Assembly: GCA_904502205.1 (NCBI GenBank)
Contig: CAJGDR010000001.1
Span: forward strand, 1-52,583
Length of the DNA stretch: 52,583 nt
Reading direction: 5' to 3'
From: an uncultured Bacilli bacterium
Lineage (GTDB): Bacteria > Bacillota_I > Bacilli_A > ML615J-28 > CAG-313
The notes under the pieces are model-generated. The model was not told the DNA's origin and did no database searches. It saw nothing but the letters and a program-made list of their open reading frames with translations. The translations under genes and the position numbers were made by a program. Positions 1-8,014 of this stretch are shown here, piece by piece. The first letter of the stretch is position 1. Every line of letters begins with the position of its first letter.

Positions 1-770
1 CTTTTTTCGCTAAACCAAACATCAAAATTTACATTAAATCTTTCTAAGTCTTTCTTTAAATTACCAAGTAATACTTTTGTTCCGTATTCTTTAAAGAAAT
101 TTAAATCAAATTCATTTAAAAATTTATCTTGATATTCAGACTTTAACATTTCTGCAATAGTTATGATTTCTTTACCATGATAATAATCATCTTTCATTTC
201 AATTGAAAGACCAAATAATTCTTTATATCTTTCATATACACTAAGAGCCATGTTTGTAATTTGATTACCAGCATCATTTACATAGTGTTCACGAGTAACA
301 TTATAACCACTCTTTGTTAAAAGATTAGCTAAACTGTCACCATAAGCTGCACCACGTCCATGTCCTACATGTAAATATCCAGTAGGGTTAGCTGATACAA
401 ACTCTAAATCGATTGTTTTTCCCTCACCAACGTTATTAGATCCGTATGTTGGATCAGTATTAACTTTACCAATTACTTCTAATAAATAGTCAACGTCAAT
501 TGTAAAGTTAATAAAACCAGCGCCAGCAACTTCGATTTTTTCTAAGTGCAAAGTTTTTTTATCTAGTTTTTCTACAATATCTTTTGCAATCATCACAGGT
601 GCTTTTCTAGCAACTCTTGCAAGTCTCATTGCAATATTTGTAGCATAGTCACCATTTGATTGATCTTTTGGTACTTCTAATACAATTTCATTATCCGGAT
701 TTTCAATTCCTAGTTCTTTAATTGCAGCAGCAACAGCAATTTTAATGTTTTCTAAAAATTTATTAATCAT
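1..770 (-). CDS. argS: Arginyl-tRNA synthetase, N-terminal part (cut by window edge)
   Basis: Charges tRNA-Arg with arginine in the cytoplasm. About 256 codons are visible, read from the ATG at 768-770. The N-terminal additional domain (residues about 1-110) is followed by the class I signature: SANPTGYLHVGHGRG at about 126-140 contains the HIGH-type ATP site (HVGHG). The C-terminal half, including the KMSKS-like loop and anticodon-binding domain, lies outside the window. A GGAGAA ribosome site precedes the ATG, and a consensus sigma-A promoter sits 30-60 bases upstream. The family assignment is firm. Confidence 0.95.
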   Translation of the reverse strand, partial: MINKFLENIKIAVAAAIKELGIENPDNEIVLEVPKDQSNGDYATNIAMRLARVARKAPVMIAKDIVEKLDKKTLHLEKIEVAGAGFINFTIDVDYLLEVIGKVNTDPTYGSNNVGEGKTIDLEFVSANPTGYLHVGHGRGAAYGDSLANLLTKSGYNVTREHYVNDAGNQITNMALSVYERYKELFGLSIEMKDDYYHGKEIITIAEMLKSEYQDKFLNEFDLNFFKEYGTKVLLGNLKKDLERFNVNFDVWFSEK

Positions 771-801
771 AATTTTCTCCATTTGTACATTTTTACTACT
801 T

Positions 802-830
802 ATTATATCATTTTTATTAGAAATTGTCAA
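802..830 (-). promoter_or_regulatory. Sigma-A promoter of argS
   Basis: On the minus strand, TTGACA (825-830) is separated by exactly 17 bases from TATAAT (802-807), a perfect consensus. The start point would fall near 795, giving a leader of about 25 bases, too short for a T-box, so argS appears not to be under tRNA-sensing control here. Confidence 0.9.
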
Positions 831-860
831 AGATATGTAAAATCAAAAAGAAAAGAAAAA

Positions 861-886
861 AGTTTTAAAGATTTCTCTTTAAAACT
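861..886 (-). terminator. Rho-independent terminator of the GNAT gene
   Basis: A 10-bp stem (861-870 with 877-886, loop ATTTCT) is followed on the minus strand by a run of Ts (855-860). The stem overlaps the stop codon of the acetyltransferase gene. Confidence 0.75.
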
Positions 887-1589
887 AATTATTCTTTTTT
901 AGAACATGCCAAATAGCCTCATGAGCAAATCCAGCGTTCTTATATAACGAATAGTGATCAACTTCACTATCAAATTTATCAGTAACTGTAGCAAAATCTG
1001 CAATACAACTGATTCGAAGTAATGATTCTCTAATCAGTGGTTCAGCAAGGTCAAATTTTTGATAAGCCGGAATAACATTTAATTGTTCAATAGATACTTC
1101 TTTTGTAATTTGATCAAAATTAGAAATTATTAAACCTACTGGCAGATATTCTTTTGTAATTTTTGTTTTTTTCCCATATTCATCATAAACAATTTTGGGT
1201 TCTTTTAATTTATGATATATTTTTTTATAATATACTAAAATCCATAAGTCTGCACAAAAAGTATCTTCACGCATTAAATTTTTAATATCGTCCATTGTTA
1301 CTTCATCGTCAAGATTACTTTGATTCATAACACTAATAAAATTATTAATATTATCTTCATTTAGCGTTTCGTAGAAAAAATGATTGTTAATTTTCTTACT
1401 TGATAAATTTAATAAATCATGTTTTAAACGATAATATTTAGTATCTTGCCAATCACGAAATAAAACTTCATCATATTGATTATTATGGATAATCATTGTA
1501 TCCGAACGTACAGATGTTTTTTTTGCTTTCCAATATGGCATTGATAATGAATTGCATGGGTCATTTATATACTTCTTAATATCAATCAT
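885..1589 (-). CDS. GNAT-family N-acetyltransferase
   Basis: Predicted acyl-CoA-dependent N-acetyltransferase of 234 residues; the substrate is unknown. The last third shows the GNAT fold: a beta-strand/loop stretch (EQLNVIPAYQKFDLAEPLI, about residues 166-184) where acetyl-CoA binding is expected, and a C-terminal LYKNAGF motif typical of the family's last strand. The first 140 residues form an unrecognised, charged N-terminal region. The start is set by GAGG six bases upstream of the ATG. The gene begins only 14 bases after the terminator of the probable 6S RNA, so it may be expressed by read-through from that promoter. Family call good, function open. Confidence 0.7.
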   Translation of the reverse strand: MIDIKKYINDPCNSLSMPYWKAKKTSVRSDTMIIHNNQYDEVLFRDWQDTKYYRLKHDLLNLSSKKINNHFFYETLNEDNINNFISVMNQSNLDDEVTMDDIKNLMREDTFCADLWILVYYKKIYHKLKEPKIVYDEYGKKTKITKEYLPVGLIISNFDQITKEVSIEQLNVIPAYQKFDLAEPLIRESLLRISCIADFATVTDKFDSEVDHYSLYKNAGFAHEAIWHVLKKNN

Positions 1590-1602
1590 TTCAACCTCAC
1601 AT

Positions 1603-1785
1603 AAAAAAATAACCCAGATGAGCCGTTATCACAATGCGTGATCCGCATTCTAATAGGGTGGTCGTCTCTAAACTGACAATTTTTTAGGATTCCTACTCGT
1701 AGCAGGCATTCAACACCAAATCGTCCTCAACAACCTAATGTTTTATGTTCGGGCAGCAAATAAATGAAACACGAACTCTCCAGGC
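1603..1785 (-). ncRNA. ssrS: Probable 6S RNA (RNA polymerase-binding RNA)
   Basis: About 183 nt with its own promoter and terminator. Minus-strand folding by hand gives a rod: a closing stem pairs CCUGGAGAGUU at the 5' end with GGCUCAUCUGGG at the 3' end (one bulged A); a large central bubble carries a 3'-side hairpin AAUGCG/CGCAUU; a terminal stem pairs GGUUGU with ACGACC and GACGAUU with AAUUGUC; the apex is CCUGCU/AGUAGG. This is the open-promoter-mimic layout of 6S RNA, which sequesters the housekeeping sigma holoenzyme. It ends in a U-run at 1603-1609. Alternatives are an unknown leader regulating the downstream GNAT gene; T-box, lysine and M-box riboswitch signatures do not fit. No covariance search was possible. 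Confidence 0.68.
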
Positions 1786-1791
1786 AATGTT

Positions 1792-1820
1792 ATTATAACA
1801 TTATAATCAAATTTCTTCAA
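1792..1820 (-). promoter_or_regulatory. Sigma-A promoter of the 6S-like RNA
   Basis: Minus-strand TTGAAG (1815-1820), a 17-base spacer and TATAAT (1792-1797) with the extended -10 TGT. The predicted start lies at about 1785. The promoter overlaps the last codons of the upstream carrier gene and sits inside a near-perfect AT palindrome. Confidence 0.8.
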
Positions 1821-3067
1821 GTGATTTTATGATTATTTTTTAACATTTTTTGACAGTTTTCAATTCTTATTAAAACAAATAAATTTATTGTTCCTAAGAT
1901 AATAATTCCTATATCAACTAGCCACATAATATTAGAAAATGAACCAAAAATACCAATTACAATTCCTATAATAAATAATATTTGATAAATCAATTTTGCT
2001 TTTTTGAAAGATACATTATGGTAAATAACAAGATACATCAAGTTGTTCTCTCCAAGATAATAAAGACCTAGAACGGAAACAAAACCAAAAAATATAATAA
2101 ATACAGCATAAATTATTAAGCCAATATTTCCTAGAAATTCTTTAAAACAATAGCTTAACATTGAAACAATATTTCCATTATAACCATCTCCATAAATCAT
2201 TATAAAAATACCAGTCAAGCTACATAATACCAAAGTATCAACTAATACACCTAATAATTGAAAATAACTTACAACCTCAATTTCATTTTTGTCTGAAATT
2301 CCAGTTAGTGAAGGAATAGTTCCAAGTCCAGCTTCGTTTGAAAACAAACTTTTACTAATACTAGTTGTAAACATCGAAAAGAAAACACTTATACCAACTG
2401 TTTTTATATTAAAAGCAGATATTATAATATCTTTAAGAATTAATCCTAATTGATCAAATTTGGTAACTATTGCAATTACTAAAACTCCAAAATATAAAAT
2501 AGCAAACAAACCAACATATTTATCTGTTACTTTAAGAATACTTTTAATTCCACCAAATGTTATAATTAAAATTACCGTTATTAAGATAATACTAAATAAT
2601 AAGTTATGTTTTTTTGGAAATACTGATACTATTGCATTAATTTGGATAGGTGGAAAAAACAATGTATTAGTAAGAATTAAAAAGATTGAAAAAATTAATG
2701 CTAAAATTTTACCTGTTCTTCCATTTAAGTATTTTACAATTGTATAACAAGTTCCTGCAAATGTTCCATGTTCTGTATTTACTTGAGATGAAATAGCATA
2801 ATAATTTTCTAAAAATGCTAAAGCACTAGAAAAGATTGAAAACAATGCCATCCAAAATATAACTCCACAACCACCTAAATAAATAGCTGTAGATACACCA
2901 ACTAAATTTCCAACACCTAAATTAGTCGCAAGACTTAAATAAAATGTTTGTTTAGTTTTTTTATTAGAACATTTACTTATTTTACTCAACACACGTAATT
3001 GTGGAAACTTCAAATAAATTGTAACTCCAATTGCTATTACAAAAAACATTAACATAAAAATAATCAT
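1817..3067 (-). CDS. Alanine/glycine:cation symporter (AGCS) family protein
   Basis: Predicted Na+- or H+-coupled amino-acid carrier in the membrane, 416 residues with about 10 hydrophobic helices. The family signature is clear at about residues 48-95 (NLGVGNLVGVSTAIYLGG followed by FWMALFSIFSS), equivalent to the GTGNIAGVATAI segment of AGCS proteins. It is shorter than usual (about 450-480), mainly because the N-terminal lead before the first helix is reduced; the first helix (FFVIAIGVTIYLKFPQLR) still aligns with the family, so it looks intact. Its ribosome site GAGG (3076-3079) is the 3' arm of a stable hairpin, see the separate entry. Substrate could be alanine, glycine or another small amino acid. 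Confidence 0.85.
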   Translation of the reverse strand: MIIFMLMFFVIAIGVTIYLKFPQLRVLSKISKCSNKKTKQTFYLSLATNLGVGNLVGVSTAIYLGGCGVIFWMALFSIFSSALAFLENYYAISSQVNTEHGTFAGTCYTIVKYLNGRTGKILALIFSIFLILTNTLFFPPIQINAIVSVFPKKHNLLFSIILITVILIITFGGIKSILKVTDKYVGLFAILYFGVLVIAIVTKFDQLGLILKDIIISAFNIKTVGISVFFSMFTTSISKSLFSNEAGLGTIPSLTGISDKNEIEVVSYFQLLGVLVDTLVLCSLTGIFIMIYGDGYNGNIVSMLSYCFKEFLGNIGLIIYAVFIIFFGFVSVLGLYYLGENNLMYLVIYHNVSFKKAKLIYQILFIIGIVIGIFGSFSNIMWLVDIGIIILGTINLFVLIRIENCQKMLKNNHKIT

Positions 3068-3071
3068 AAAT

Positions 3072-3099
3072 AAAACCTCATTACATTTTAGTAATGAGG
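3072..3099 (-). terminator. Intercistronic hairpin: terminator of the kinase gene and possible cover of the next ribosome site
   Basis: A 9-bp stem (3076-3084 with 3091-3099, loop of six) follows the stop of the sugar kinase on the minus strand. The downstream T-tract is short (TTTTATTTA). The GAGG that serves the AGCS start codon at 3067 is the downstream arm of the stem, so the hairpin could both terminate and limit translation. Confidence 0.6.
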
Positions 3100-3114
3100 T
3101 TAATTAATTATGAT

Positions 3115-4140
3115 TTAAGTTGTAGGTAATTCTTTTTGAACTACTTCAACAGTGTTTAAAACTTTGTCACGTAATTCAAGTGAAGGAATTTGTCCATTTG
3201 CAATTTCTAATGCCCAAATTACTGCACCACTTGCTGGTGTAGCATTTAACATTATAAAATCACATTCTTTTTTAACATGTTTATAAATAACATTTTTAAA
3301 AGCATTAAGCATATGATCAGTAGTTGCTTTAACCCAAACTGAACCAGCTAATACAACTGGTACTGTAGTTGTGAAGTTTAAATTATTAATACAACCAGCA
3401 ACTGCAAGACCCATACAAATACCTGCTTGTTCTAAAACACCAATAGCAACTTTATCCCCTGCTGCTGCAGATTTGAATAAAATTTTGATAACTGTAGTAC
3501 GATCAATTAAACGTTTTTCAGTTAATTCAACAACTTTATCTAAGAAAAGTCTATTTTCTTTAATATCATAAAGCGCAAATATTTCATCTTTTAGGATTGT
3601 TTCATCACCCATACGATATAATGAATCATAAATAGCTTGGAAAGTTCTTCTTACTAAATAAGCTCCACCAGCTTCATCACCTGAAATATAGCCTACGCCA
3701 CCAACTTGTAAAAAGTCATTATGATTATCTACACCAACAACTACTGTACCTGTACCATTAATTGAACAAACACCATAACCAGTTGTTGATCCTGCTTTTA
3801 CACCTAAAACACCATCATTTTCAAGAGCAAAGTTTCTAAAACCAATTTCTTTAATAACACGATTTAATTCAATCTTTTGTGTAACAACATCTGCTCCTGC
3901 AAGACCAAAAGCTGCACCAGCGATATCATCTACAGTGATGTTATTTCTTGAAAATAATTCATTTAAATGTTCAGTCATTACTCTTTTTGTTCCAGCATAG
4001 CTATCTCTAAGAGCTTCGTGACTACATGTTCCTTTACGAATACTATCTACATGATTACCTGATAAATCAAATAAAAAGTAATCAGTCTTAGTATTTCCGC
4101 CATCAACACCTAATACATATTTCATAGGCTTATTTTTCAT
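3115..4140 (-). CDS. BadF/BadG-type ATPase, N-acetylglucosamine kinase-like sugar kinase
   Basis: Predicted ATP-dependent sugar kinase of the ASKHA fold, 341 residues. The phosphate-1 loop GVDGGNTKTDY (about 11-21), the NGTGTVVVGV phosphate-2 segment, and the VGYISGDEAGGAYL motif match the NagK/BadF-BadG-BcrA-BcrD family. It follows the GH4 phosphoglycosidase gene and overlaps its end by a few bases, which suggests a shared sugar pathway, such as phosphorylating GlcNAc or glucose freed by the glycosidase. The start is uncertain: neither the ATG at 4140 nor the one at 4125 has a good ribosome site. The second lies just after the upstream stop and would suit translational re-initiation. Confidence 0.8.
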   Translation of the reverse strand: MKNKPMKYVLGVDGGNTKTDYFLFDLSGNHVDSIRKGTCSHEALRDSYAGTKRVMTEHLNELFSRNNITVDDIAGAAFGLAGADVVTQKIELNRVIKEIGFRNFALENDGVLGVKAGSTTGYGVCSINGTGTVVVGVDNHNDFLQVGGVGYISGDEAGGAYLVRRTFQAIYDSLYRMGDETILKDEIFALYDIKENRLFLDKVVELTEKRLIDRTTVIKILFKSAAAGDKVAIGVLEQAGICMGLAVAGCINNLNFTTTVPVVLAGSVWVKATTDHMLNAFKNVIYKHVKKECDFIMLNATPASGAVIWALEIANGQIPSLELRDKVLNTVEVVQKELPTT

Positions 4141-5416
4141 TTTTTACAAATTGTGGTAAGAATTCTTTATGAGCTTCAACTAGTTCATCAAAACAAGCTG
4201 ATGCTGTTTTTAAATCACCACAAAGAGGGTTAATAACAAGAGCACGCATAGCTTCTACTTTATCACCATTTAAAGCAGCTTTAACAGCGTGTTTTTCGTA
4301 TGCTTTAACTTGTTTAATATATTCTTTTAAATGATCATTAACTGCACCTGTAACTTTTAAAGGTTCAGCACCATTTTTACCAATACGTGCACAAACTTCA
4401 ACAGCGTCATTGTCATCTAAGAAATCGATTGCACCTTTATTTAAAACATTAACTACTTGAACATCGCCAACATCGTTCCAAATAGAGTTAACAAGATTAA
4501 TAGCAACTTCTGAATAACGTGCACCACCACGTTTTGATAATTGTTCTGGTTTAACATGAAGTTCAGCATTTTGATAAATTGCTAATAATTCTTCTTCAAT
4601 TAACATACAAGTTTCACCACGTGAACGTTCAGCATTTTTTAAATGTTCTAATTTGCTATCTTGGAAATAATAATATTCTAAGTAACTTGTTGGAATTGCA
4701 CCAATAGTTGCGATTTGTTCTTTTGAGAAACCACTTGATGGGATATTTTTCATTGATTCACTGTTTAAACCAGCTTGTAATGCATCTTGTAAATAATCTT
4801 TACCATCTTGTTCAATTTTTGTAATAAATGCAAAATGGTTAAGACCCATATATTCAATTTCAGCATTAGGTAATTGCATGTTACGTTTAATACCATCGAT
4901 TGTATTAATTGGAACATTACATAGACCCATCATCTTAACATTTGTATGGTTAAGTAAAGCTTCTGCAATCATACCAGATGGGTTAGAGAAGTTAATTAAC
5001 CAAGCATTTGGACAATGTTTTTCCATAAGTTTAACAATATTCATCATTACTGGAATAGTTCTTAAACCTTTAAACATACCACCAATACCACAAGTTTCTT
5101 GTCCAATTAAATTGTATTTTAGTGGAATTTTTTCATCTTTAATACGAGCAGGAAGTTTACCTACACGAATTTGACATAATACAAAGTCTGCACCTTCTAA
5201 TGCATATGCATAATCATTTAAAACTAATTCAGTTTTACAAGGAAGTCCTGCAGCCTTAATCATTCTTTCACAAAGACTACCTACAATATTTAATTTTCTT
5301 TCATCAATATCCATGAAAACTAAATGTGTAACAGGTAATGTGTCTCTTTTATTAATAATACCTTCAACTAATTCTGGAGTATAAGTACTCCCTGCGCCAA
5401 TAATACAAATTTTCAT
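4130..5416 (-). CDS. Glycoside hydrolase family 4, 6-phospho-beta-glucosidase-like
   Basis: NAD+- and Mn2+-dependent hydrolase that cleaves phosphorylated disaccharides by a redox-elimination mechanism, 428 residues. The Rossmann motif IIGAGSTYTPEL (about 5-16), the GQET loop (105-108), and the metal ligands Cys166 (in CNVPIN) and His194 (in NHFAF) are all present. The run GGMFKGLRTIPV resembles the LicH/CelF branch rather than the alpha-galactosidase branch. The ATG at 5416 is chosen over the GTG at 5425 because GAGGTGAG is correctly spaced only for it. It lies 14 bases behind metK, so it is probably cotranscribed with it. No PTS gene is visible nearby to supply the phosphosugar. Confidence 0.88.
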   Translation of the reverse strand: MKICIIGAGSTYTPELVEGIINKRDTLPVTHLVFMDIDERKLNIVGSLCERMIKAAGLPCKTELVLNDYAYALEGADFVLCQIRVGKLPARIKDEKIPLKYNLIGQETCGIGGMFKGLRTIPVMMNIVKLMEKHCPNAWLINFSNPSGMIAEALLNHTNVKMMGLCNVPINTIDGIKRNMQLPNAEIEYMGLNHFAFITKIEQDGKDYLQDALQAGLNSESMKNIPSSGFSKEQIATIGAIPTSYLEYYYFQDSKLEHLKNAERSRGETCMLIEEELLAIYQNAELHVKPEQLSKRGGARYSEVAINLVNSIWNDVGDVQVVNVLNKGAIDFLDDNDAVEVCARIGKNGAEPLKVTGAVNDHLKEYIKQVKAYEKHAVKAALNGDKVEAMRALVINPLCGDLKTASACFDELVEAHKEFLPQFVKNEK

Positions 5417-5430
5417 TTTACTCACCTCTA

Positions 5431-6573
5431 TTATTTATTGTATTTTTTTAAATTTTCAACTTTGTCTAATCTTTCCCATGGAAGATCAATATCCGTTCTA
5501 CCAAAATGTCCATAATTTGATGTTTGACGATAAATTGGTCTTCTTAAATCTAAATCTCTAATAATTCCTTTTGGAGTTAAATCAAAATGTTTTTTGATAA
5601 TTTCAATTAATTCATTATCAGTAAGTTTTGATGTACCATAAGTATCTACATAAATAGATGTTGGTTCAACTACACCGATAGCATATGAAATTTGAATTTC
5701 AATTCTTTCAGCAAGTCCTGCAGCAACAATGTTTTTAGCAACATATCTCATCATATAACTTGCACTTCTATCAACTTTTGTTGGATCTTTTCCACTGAAA
5801 GCTCCACCACCATGTCTTGCGTAACCACCATAAGTATCAACGATAATCTTACGTCCTGTAAGACCAGTGTCACCTTTTGGACCACCAACAACGAATCTAC
5901 CAGTTGGATTTACTAAAATCTTTGTAGCATCATCAATTAATTCATGTGGAATAACTTCAAAAATTACATGTTCTTTAATTAATTCATAAAGTTCTTCTTG
6001 TGTAACATTTTCATCATGTTGAGTAGATACAACAATTGCATCAATTCTTGATGGTTTACCATTTTCATCATATTCAACACTTACTTGTGTTTTACCATCA
6101 GGTCTTAAACATGTTAAAATGTTATTTTTACGAACTTCAGTAAGTCTTCTTGCAAGTTTTTGAGCTAGCACAATTGGCATAGGCATAAGTTCAGGAGTTT
6201 CTTTACAAGCATATCCGAACATCATACCTTGGTCACCAGCACCATCTTTATCAACTCCAAGAGCAATATCTTGTGATTGTTCGTTAATAGATACGATTAC
6301 TGCTAAATTTTCAGCATCAAATCCATATTTACCACGATTATAACCAATTTCATTTACTACGTTTCTAACAACTTTTTGGACATCACAGTACCCATTAGTT
6401 GTTATTTCACCCATTACTAAAACTAATCCAGTTGTAACACAAGTTTCACACGCAACACGCGACATTGGATCTTGACTTAAAATATCATCAAGAACTGCAT
6501 CACTAATTTGGTCACAAATCTTATCAGGATGCCCTTCAGTAACAGCTTCAGATGTAAATATTCTATTACGCAT
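5431..6573 (-). CDS. metK: S-adenosylmethionine synthetase
   Basis: Makes S-adenosylmethionine from methionine and ATP in the cytoplasm, 380 residues, normal length. Signature motifs are intact: EGHPDK (13-18), [12 protein letters not shown] (111-122, methionine/ATP site) and [16 protein letters not shown] in the C-terminal third, the phosphate-binding loop. GAGGTG precedes the ATG. The leader between promoter and start is only about 20 bases, so there is no room for a SAM riboswitch or T-box. It heads the unit metK-GH4-sugar kinase. Confidence 0.97.
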   Translation of the reverse strand: MRNRIFTSEAVTEGHPDKICDQISDAVLDDILSQDPMSRVACETCVTTGLVLVMGEITTNGYCDVQKVVRNVVNEIGYNRGKYGFDAENLAVIVSINEQSQDIALGVDKDGAGDQGMMFGYACKETPELMPMPIVLAQKLARRLTEVRKNNILTCLRPDGKTQVSVEYDENGKPSRIDAIVVSTQHDENVTQEELYELIKEHVIFEVIPHELIDDATKILVNPTGRFVVGGPKGDTGLTGRKIIVDTYGGYARHGGGAFSGKDPTKVDRSASYMMRYVAKNIVAAGLAERIEIQISYAIGVVEPTSIYVDTYGTSKLTDNELIEIIKKHFDLTPKGIIRDLDLRRPIYRQTSNYGHFGRTDIDLPWERLDKVENLKKYNK

Positions 6574-6599
6574 ATTATTTCACCTCTTCAATCTTAACT

Positions 6600-6628
6600 A
6601 TTATACATTATTTTAACTTTTTTTACAA
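6600..6628 (-). promoter_or_regulatory. Sigma-A promoter of the metK operon
   Basis: Minus-strand TTGTAA (6623-6628), a 17-base spacer and TATAAT (6600-6605). Confidence 0.8.
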
Positions 6629-6632
6629 GCAA

Positions 6633-7316
6633 TTAGTCATTTAATAATTTCAAATCAAAATATTTATGCCATAATTTATTTTTTGGTGTTGATTTAAATG
6701 TTAAAATTTCATTTGTTACTGGATGTTTAATAGTTAATTTATGACAACATAGCATTAAATCATGTTTTTTTCCATTACCATATAGCATATCACCAACTAA
6801 CGGATGACCAAATAATGAAAACTGTACTCTTATTTGATGATGACGACCAGTAATTAATTTAACATTAACAACACTAAATTTTGAATTTTGAACAAGTGAA
6901 TCAAAGTAAAGTTCAGCTTTTTGTCCATCACCTAGTTTCGCTTCAGTCATTTTTTTAGTATTTTCAATATGTTTCAAATAGTGTGTAAGTTTCTTAGTTT
7001 CCTTGACTTCTCCTTCTACTACAGCAACATATTCTTTAATCCATTCTTGATTTCTAATTTGTTCAGAAAGACGACTAGCTGCTTTAGAAGTTTTTGCAAG
7101 TACAATTATACCTTCTGTCATTCTATCAAGTCGATGAACTAAACCGACATAAACATTCCCTGGTTTATTATATTTAACCTTTAAAAACCCTTTTGCAAGA
7201 TTTACCAAATCCAAATCTTTAGTATTGTCTTCTTGCGAAAGTAAGTTAGCAGGTTTATGTACTACTAATAAATGATTATCTTCATATAGTATCATTTCGC
7301 TAAAATTATATTTCAT
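6633..7316 (-). CDS. RluA-family pseudouridine synthase
   Basis: Isomerises uridine to pseudouridine in rRNA or tRNA, 227 residues. The catalytic motif is HRLDRMTEG with Asp64; the usual form is HRLDRxTSG, so TEG is a small variation. RHHQIRVQF and HPLVGDMLYG near the C-terminus are further family motifs. There is no N-terminal S4 domain, as in the short RluA/YjbO-type proteins. The start at 7316 is chosen over 7328 because GGTGAT lies six bases upstream. Substrate position cannot be assigned from sequence. Confidence 0.9.
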   Translation of the reverse strand: MKYNFSEMILYEDNHLLVVHKPANLLSQEDNTKDLDLVNLAKGFLKVKYNKPGNVYVGLVHRLDRMTEGIIVLAKTSKAASRLSEQIRNQEWIKEYVAVVEGEVKETKKLTHYLKHIENTKKMTEAKLGDGQKAELYFDSLVQNSKFSVVNVKLITGRHHQIRVQFSLFGHPLVGDMLYGNGKKHDLMLCCHKLTIKHPVTNEILTFKSTPKNKLWHKYFDLKLLND

Positions 7317-7421
7317 AAATATCACCATTTAAATTATATCAAAATTTTGTAAATAATTCAAATAATAAGTTTTTTTGTTAAAAGAATATTTCACTTTTTA
7401 ACATCATATTATTTGCGTTTT

Positions 7422-7450
7422 TTGACGTTTTGTGGTATTATTTATATAGG
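7422..7450 (+). promoter_or_regulatory. Candidate promoter of the HTH gene
   Basis: TTGACG (7422-7427) is followed after 17 bases by TATAGG (7445-7450). Alternatively, an extended -10 TGGTATTAT (7433-7441) may be used; a very similar TGGTATAAT element drives the small gene at 13573. The exact -10 is uncertain. Confidence 0.5.
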
Positions 7451-7479
7451 AACAAATCATTAATCAAACGAGGTTAATC

Positions 7480-7992
7480 ATGGAAAATACAAACTTACAA
7501 AATCAACCTATTAACAACCCAGAAACGCCAGTAGTAGAAGAGAAAAAACCAAAGAAAAAACTTTCTAAAATTGAAAGAAAGAAAATGCGTATTATTACAA
7601 AATTAATAGAAGGTGAAATCAACGGTACTGAAGCGGCGAAAAAACTTGGAATTACAACACGTCAAGTACGTAATTTAAAACGTCAAGTATTAAATGAAGG
7701 TGTTGAAGGTGTTATTCACAAAAACAAACAATACAAGCCATATAATACTTACGACCAAGAATTAAGTACATTTGTATGTAAACTTTATCGTAAAGAATAT
7801 CGTGGAACTAACTTTTCTGAATATGCAAGAATTATTCAAGACACATATGGTATTACTGCATCTAGAAGTACAATTTATAACTTCTTAAGACGTGGTAGAA
7901 TTCGTAGTCCACAAAGAAAGATTCATAAAAAGAAAGTTGTTGCAGTAGTTGAAACTACTACTAAAGCAAAAGGAGGAAAAAAGAGTTCTTAA
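7480..7992 (+). CDS. Stand-alone transposase-type helix-turn-helix protein
   Basis: A 170-residue basic protein of unknown role. Residues about 33-80 (IITKLIEGEINGTEAAKKLGITTRQVRNLKRQV in two pieces, then EGVIHKNK) match the N-terminal HTH of ISNCY/IS481-like transposases. Residues about 90-150 continue into the second, winged segment (YRGTNFSEYARIIQDTYG, STIYNFLRR). The DDE catalytic domain that normally follows is absent; instead there is a Lys-rich tail (KIHKKK, AKGGKKSS). It has its own promoter, a GAGG site and a terminator, and no inverted repeats flank it, so it looks like a maintained DNA-binding protein. It may be a domesticated transposase fragment acting as a regulator or nucleoid protein. 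Confidence 0.7.
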   Translation: MENTNLQNQPINNPETPVVEEKKPKKKLSKIERKKMRIITKLIEGEINGTEAAKKLGITTRQVRNLKRQVLNEGVEGVIHKNKQYKPYNTYDQELSTFVCKLYRKEYRGTNFSEYARIIQDTYGITASRSTIYNFLRRGRIRSPQRKIHKKKVVAVVETTTKAKGGKKSS

Positions 7993-8011
7993 TAAGAACT
8001 CTTATTTTATT
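7981..8011 (+). terminator. Terminator of the HTH gene, overlapping its stop
   Basis: A 10-bp perfect stem (7981-7990 with 7994-8003, loop of three) is followed by ATTTTATT. It includes the stop codon of the HTH gene and lies between an AGGAGG (7973-7978) and the ispG ATG at 8015. Confidence 0.7.
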
Positions 8012-8014
8012 AGA

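Noticed and set aside
1603..1785. T-box, lysine or M-box riboswitch in front of the GNAT gene
   Set aside because: The T-box core (TGGNACCGCG), the lysine riboswitch start and the M-box core are not found, and the long-range closing stem plus own promoter fit 6S RNA better.
2460..2747. Plus-strand open frame inside the AGCS gene
   Set aside because: It is a low-complexity mirror of a membrane-protein gene, without ribosome site. The same applies to many other frames opposite real genes, such as 4878-5174, 5692-5916, 8287-8535, 11293-11703, 12941-13156, 39772-40068 and 42693-42911.
7480..8003. Intact insertion sequence around the HTH gene
   Set aside because: The inverted repeat at 7981-8003 is a terminator, no matching repeat lies upstream of the gene, and no DDE domain follows.
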